14,984 nucleotides of DNA from CALFCX01 sp964603025 (GTDB lineage: Bacteria; Margulisbacteria; WOR-1; JAKLHX01). This document shows positions 13,935-14,984 of the stretch, one piece after another. The stretch's first letter is position 1. Every line of letters begins with the position of its first letter. The notes under the pieces are model-generated. The model saw nothing but the letters and a program-made list of their open reading frames with translations. It did no database searches and was not told the origin of the DNA. The stretch spans positions 1 to 14,984 of the forward strand of contig CAZRTO010000035.1 of the NCBI GenBank assembly GCA_964603025.1. The letters run 5' to 3'. The position numbers were made by a program, and so were the translations under genes.

Positions 13935-14984
13935 TTAGTTGTCGCTTCTGGTCAGTTCGAACCAGAGGTTCTCTTCTCCGTCAAAACAAAGCATAAGCAC
14001 GTCATGGTTGCCGAGAGTGAACGGATATCCTCCCGACAGCTTCAGATTCGCGCCCGGGTTGAACGTGACAGTATCAGTTTCATCGCTTCCCCTGAGTATG
14101 ATTATTTGTCCATTCTGCCCCTGAGCTACAGGGGGATCTGCCGATACCGTTACCGGACCTCCGCTGCCACGCACCCTTAAGATCTTTCCGGAAAGCATTG
14201 CCGACGTTATGCCAGACCCGGCTGATATATCGTGAACTGAAGAGGGAGCAAATACCACTTCTCCGTTGACCGCGAGAGCTCCAAGCGTACCGACCCCGGT
14301 TATGTTGGGGAAATCTCCGGGGGCGAGAGCTTCATTTGATACTGCTCCCGAAGCTATTTTTTCGGCGGTCACGGCTGAGGTGGCTATTTTGGTAGAAGTG
14401 ATGGAAAAATCGGGGATATCGGAGATAGCGGAAGAGGAGACCTCGATAGTCTGGCCTGTTTGAGTGATCATGATATTAGAGCCGGGTTTGATATCTACCG
14501 TTCCCGTTAGTCTTGCGGCTTCCTGTGAGGCGATGGAAAGAACAGCTGCATTCAAAGCGAGCTTGTCTGCCGTTACGGCCGAAGTAGCAATTCTTGTCGA
14601 TGAAATTCCCAATGGCATCACTTCCATAGAGCCAAAAGCATTCTTTCTTATGGTTATATTGTCAGGTTCAGCGCTGCCGGTTCCGCCGGATACGGCAGAC
14701 CAGTCAAGTCCTGTACCGCTCCACCGCAGATATCTGTCTGCAGCCGGCTCGTTCTCTGTGGATATCGCTCCGGCAGTAACAGCTCCTGTAGCCAGTTTCT
14801 CCGCGGTCACGGCTGAGGTGGCTATTTTGGTAGAAGTGACGGAGAAATCGGGGATATCGGCGATAGCAGATGAGGACACTTCTATGGTCTGACCGTCCTG
14901 GGAGATGATGATGTTGGAGCCCGCTTTGATATCGACAGCGCCGGTTAGTCTATCGGCTTCCTGTGAGGCGATGGAAAGAACAGC
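13935..14984 (-). CDS. Repeat-containing surface/tail-fibre-like protein, C-terminal part (partial)
   Basis: The last 349 residues of a longer protein; the frame is open to the right edge and no start is visible. It has two copies of a module (residues about 1-70 and 147-216) containing SIASQEA.RLTG, DIK.GSNI, GQTIEVSSSAI.DIPDFS and STKIATSAVTAEK. The STKIATSAVTAEK element occurs a third time in altered form (STRIATSAVTADK). Short Ala/Thr/Ser/Val-rich repeats with regular isoleucine and valine resemble trimeric beta-fibre shafts of phage tail fibres and bacterial surface fibres. The C-terminus (from about residue 225) is a different, strand-rich domain with GQNGQIIILRGSDETDTVTF and FTLGNHDVLMLCFDGEENLWFEL, probably a globular or trimerising head. 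It ends 64 nt before ilvD and shows no metabolic link with it. The structural role is inferred; no enzyme motif is seen. Confidence 0.7.
   Translation of the reverse strand, partial: AVLSIASQEADRLTGAVDIKAGSNIIISQDGQTIEVSSSAIADIPDFSVTSTKIATSAVTAEKLATGAVTAGAISTENEPAADRYLRWSGTGLDWSAVSGGTGSAEPDNITIRKNAFGSMEVMPLGISSTRIATSAVTADKLALNAAVLSIASQEAARLTGTVDIKPGSNIMITQTGQTIEVSSSAISDIPDFSITSTKIATSAVTAEKIASGAVSNEALAPGDFPNITGVGTLGALAVNGEVVFAPSSVHDISAGSGITSAMLSGKILRVRGSGGPVTVSADPPVAQGQNGQIIILRGSDETDTVTFNPGANLKLSGGYPFTLGNHDVLMLCFDGEENLWFELTRSDN
14365..14546 (-). repeat. Copy of 182-nt coding repeat (second in protein order)
   Basis: Encodes the SIASQEA-to-AVTAE module of the fibre protein. It aligns without gaps to 14803-14984 at an offset of exactly 438 nt (146 codons). 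The end blocks are identical between copies (14365-14401 is 37 nt), while the middle differs at scattered bases. Confidence 0.85.
14803..14984 (-). repeat. Copy of 182-nt coding repeat (first visible in protein order, cut by window edge)
   Basis: Pairs with 14365-14546 at a 438-nt offset. The match reaches the last base of the window, so the repeat continues and more copies may lie outside. It encodes the same module with small changes (EADRLTGAVDIKAG against EAARLTGTVDIKPG). Confidence 0.85.

Overview
The window looks like a chromosomal segment of an uncultured, diderm (Gram-negative-type) bacterium of roughly balanced base composition. Support for two membranes comes from an outer-membrane beta-barrel protein, a secreted Ntn-hydrolase and several signal peptides. 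The gene set, a degenerate PriA and a fibre protein built on 'STKIATSAVTAEK' repeats remind me of candidate-phylum genomes (Margulisbacteria/Saganbacteria, Omnitrophota or Elusimicrobiota). That placement is an impression from memory, not a demonstrated result. A run of 100 N (2780-2879) marks a scaffold gap, so this is a draft or metagenome assembly.

Left part (1-2946): the 3' end of a CPA1-type cation/proton antiporter (+) converges on a two-gene minus-strand operon. That operon encodes an outer-membrane barrel protein of the 'neuromedin U'/phenol-degradation type, followed by a secreted choloylglycine hydrolase/penicillin V acylase homologue. It has a good sigma70-type promoter. Divergent from it is a 53-residue membrane protein. 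Next comes a minus-strand signal-peptide protein broken by the assembly gap.

Middle (2948-10686): a near-consensus promoter drives a membrane-anchored metal-dependent amidohydrolase. A TGn-extended -10 box then starts a tight housekeeping operon: gmk, rpoZ, coaBC, priA, def, fmt and a small NTF2-like membrane protein. Spacings run from 4-nt overlaps to 13 nt. The operon joins nucleotide metabolism, RNA polymerase assembly, coenzyme A synthesis, replication restart and N-formyl-methionine handling. Its most unusual member is PriA. It keeps the eight zinc-binding cysteines, the N-terminal DNA-binding domain and the C-terminal domain, but has lost Walker A, DExH and motif VI, so it is probably not a helicase.

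Right part (10698-14984, all minus): a partial surface-fibre-like gene with a 438-nt repeat period enters from the right edge. It is followed by ilvD with its own extended -10 promoter. ilvD overlaps by 4 nt a secreted AMIN plus phosphodiester-glycosidase (NAGPA) protein. No tRNA, rRNA, CRISPR array or insertion sequence was seen. No convincing intrinsic terminator was found, although gene ends converge at 194/209 and 10686/10698.
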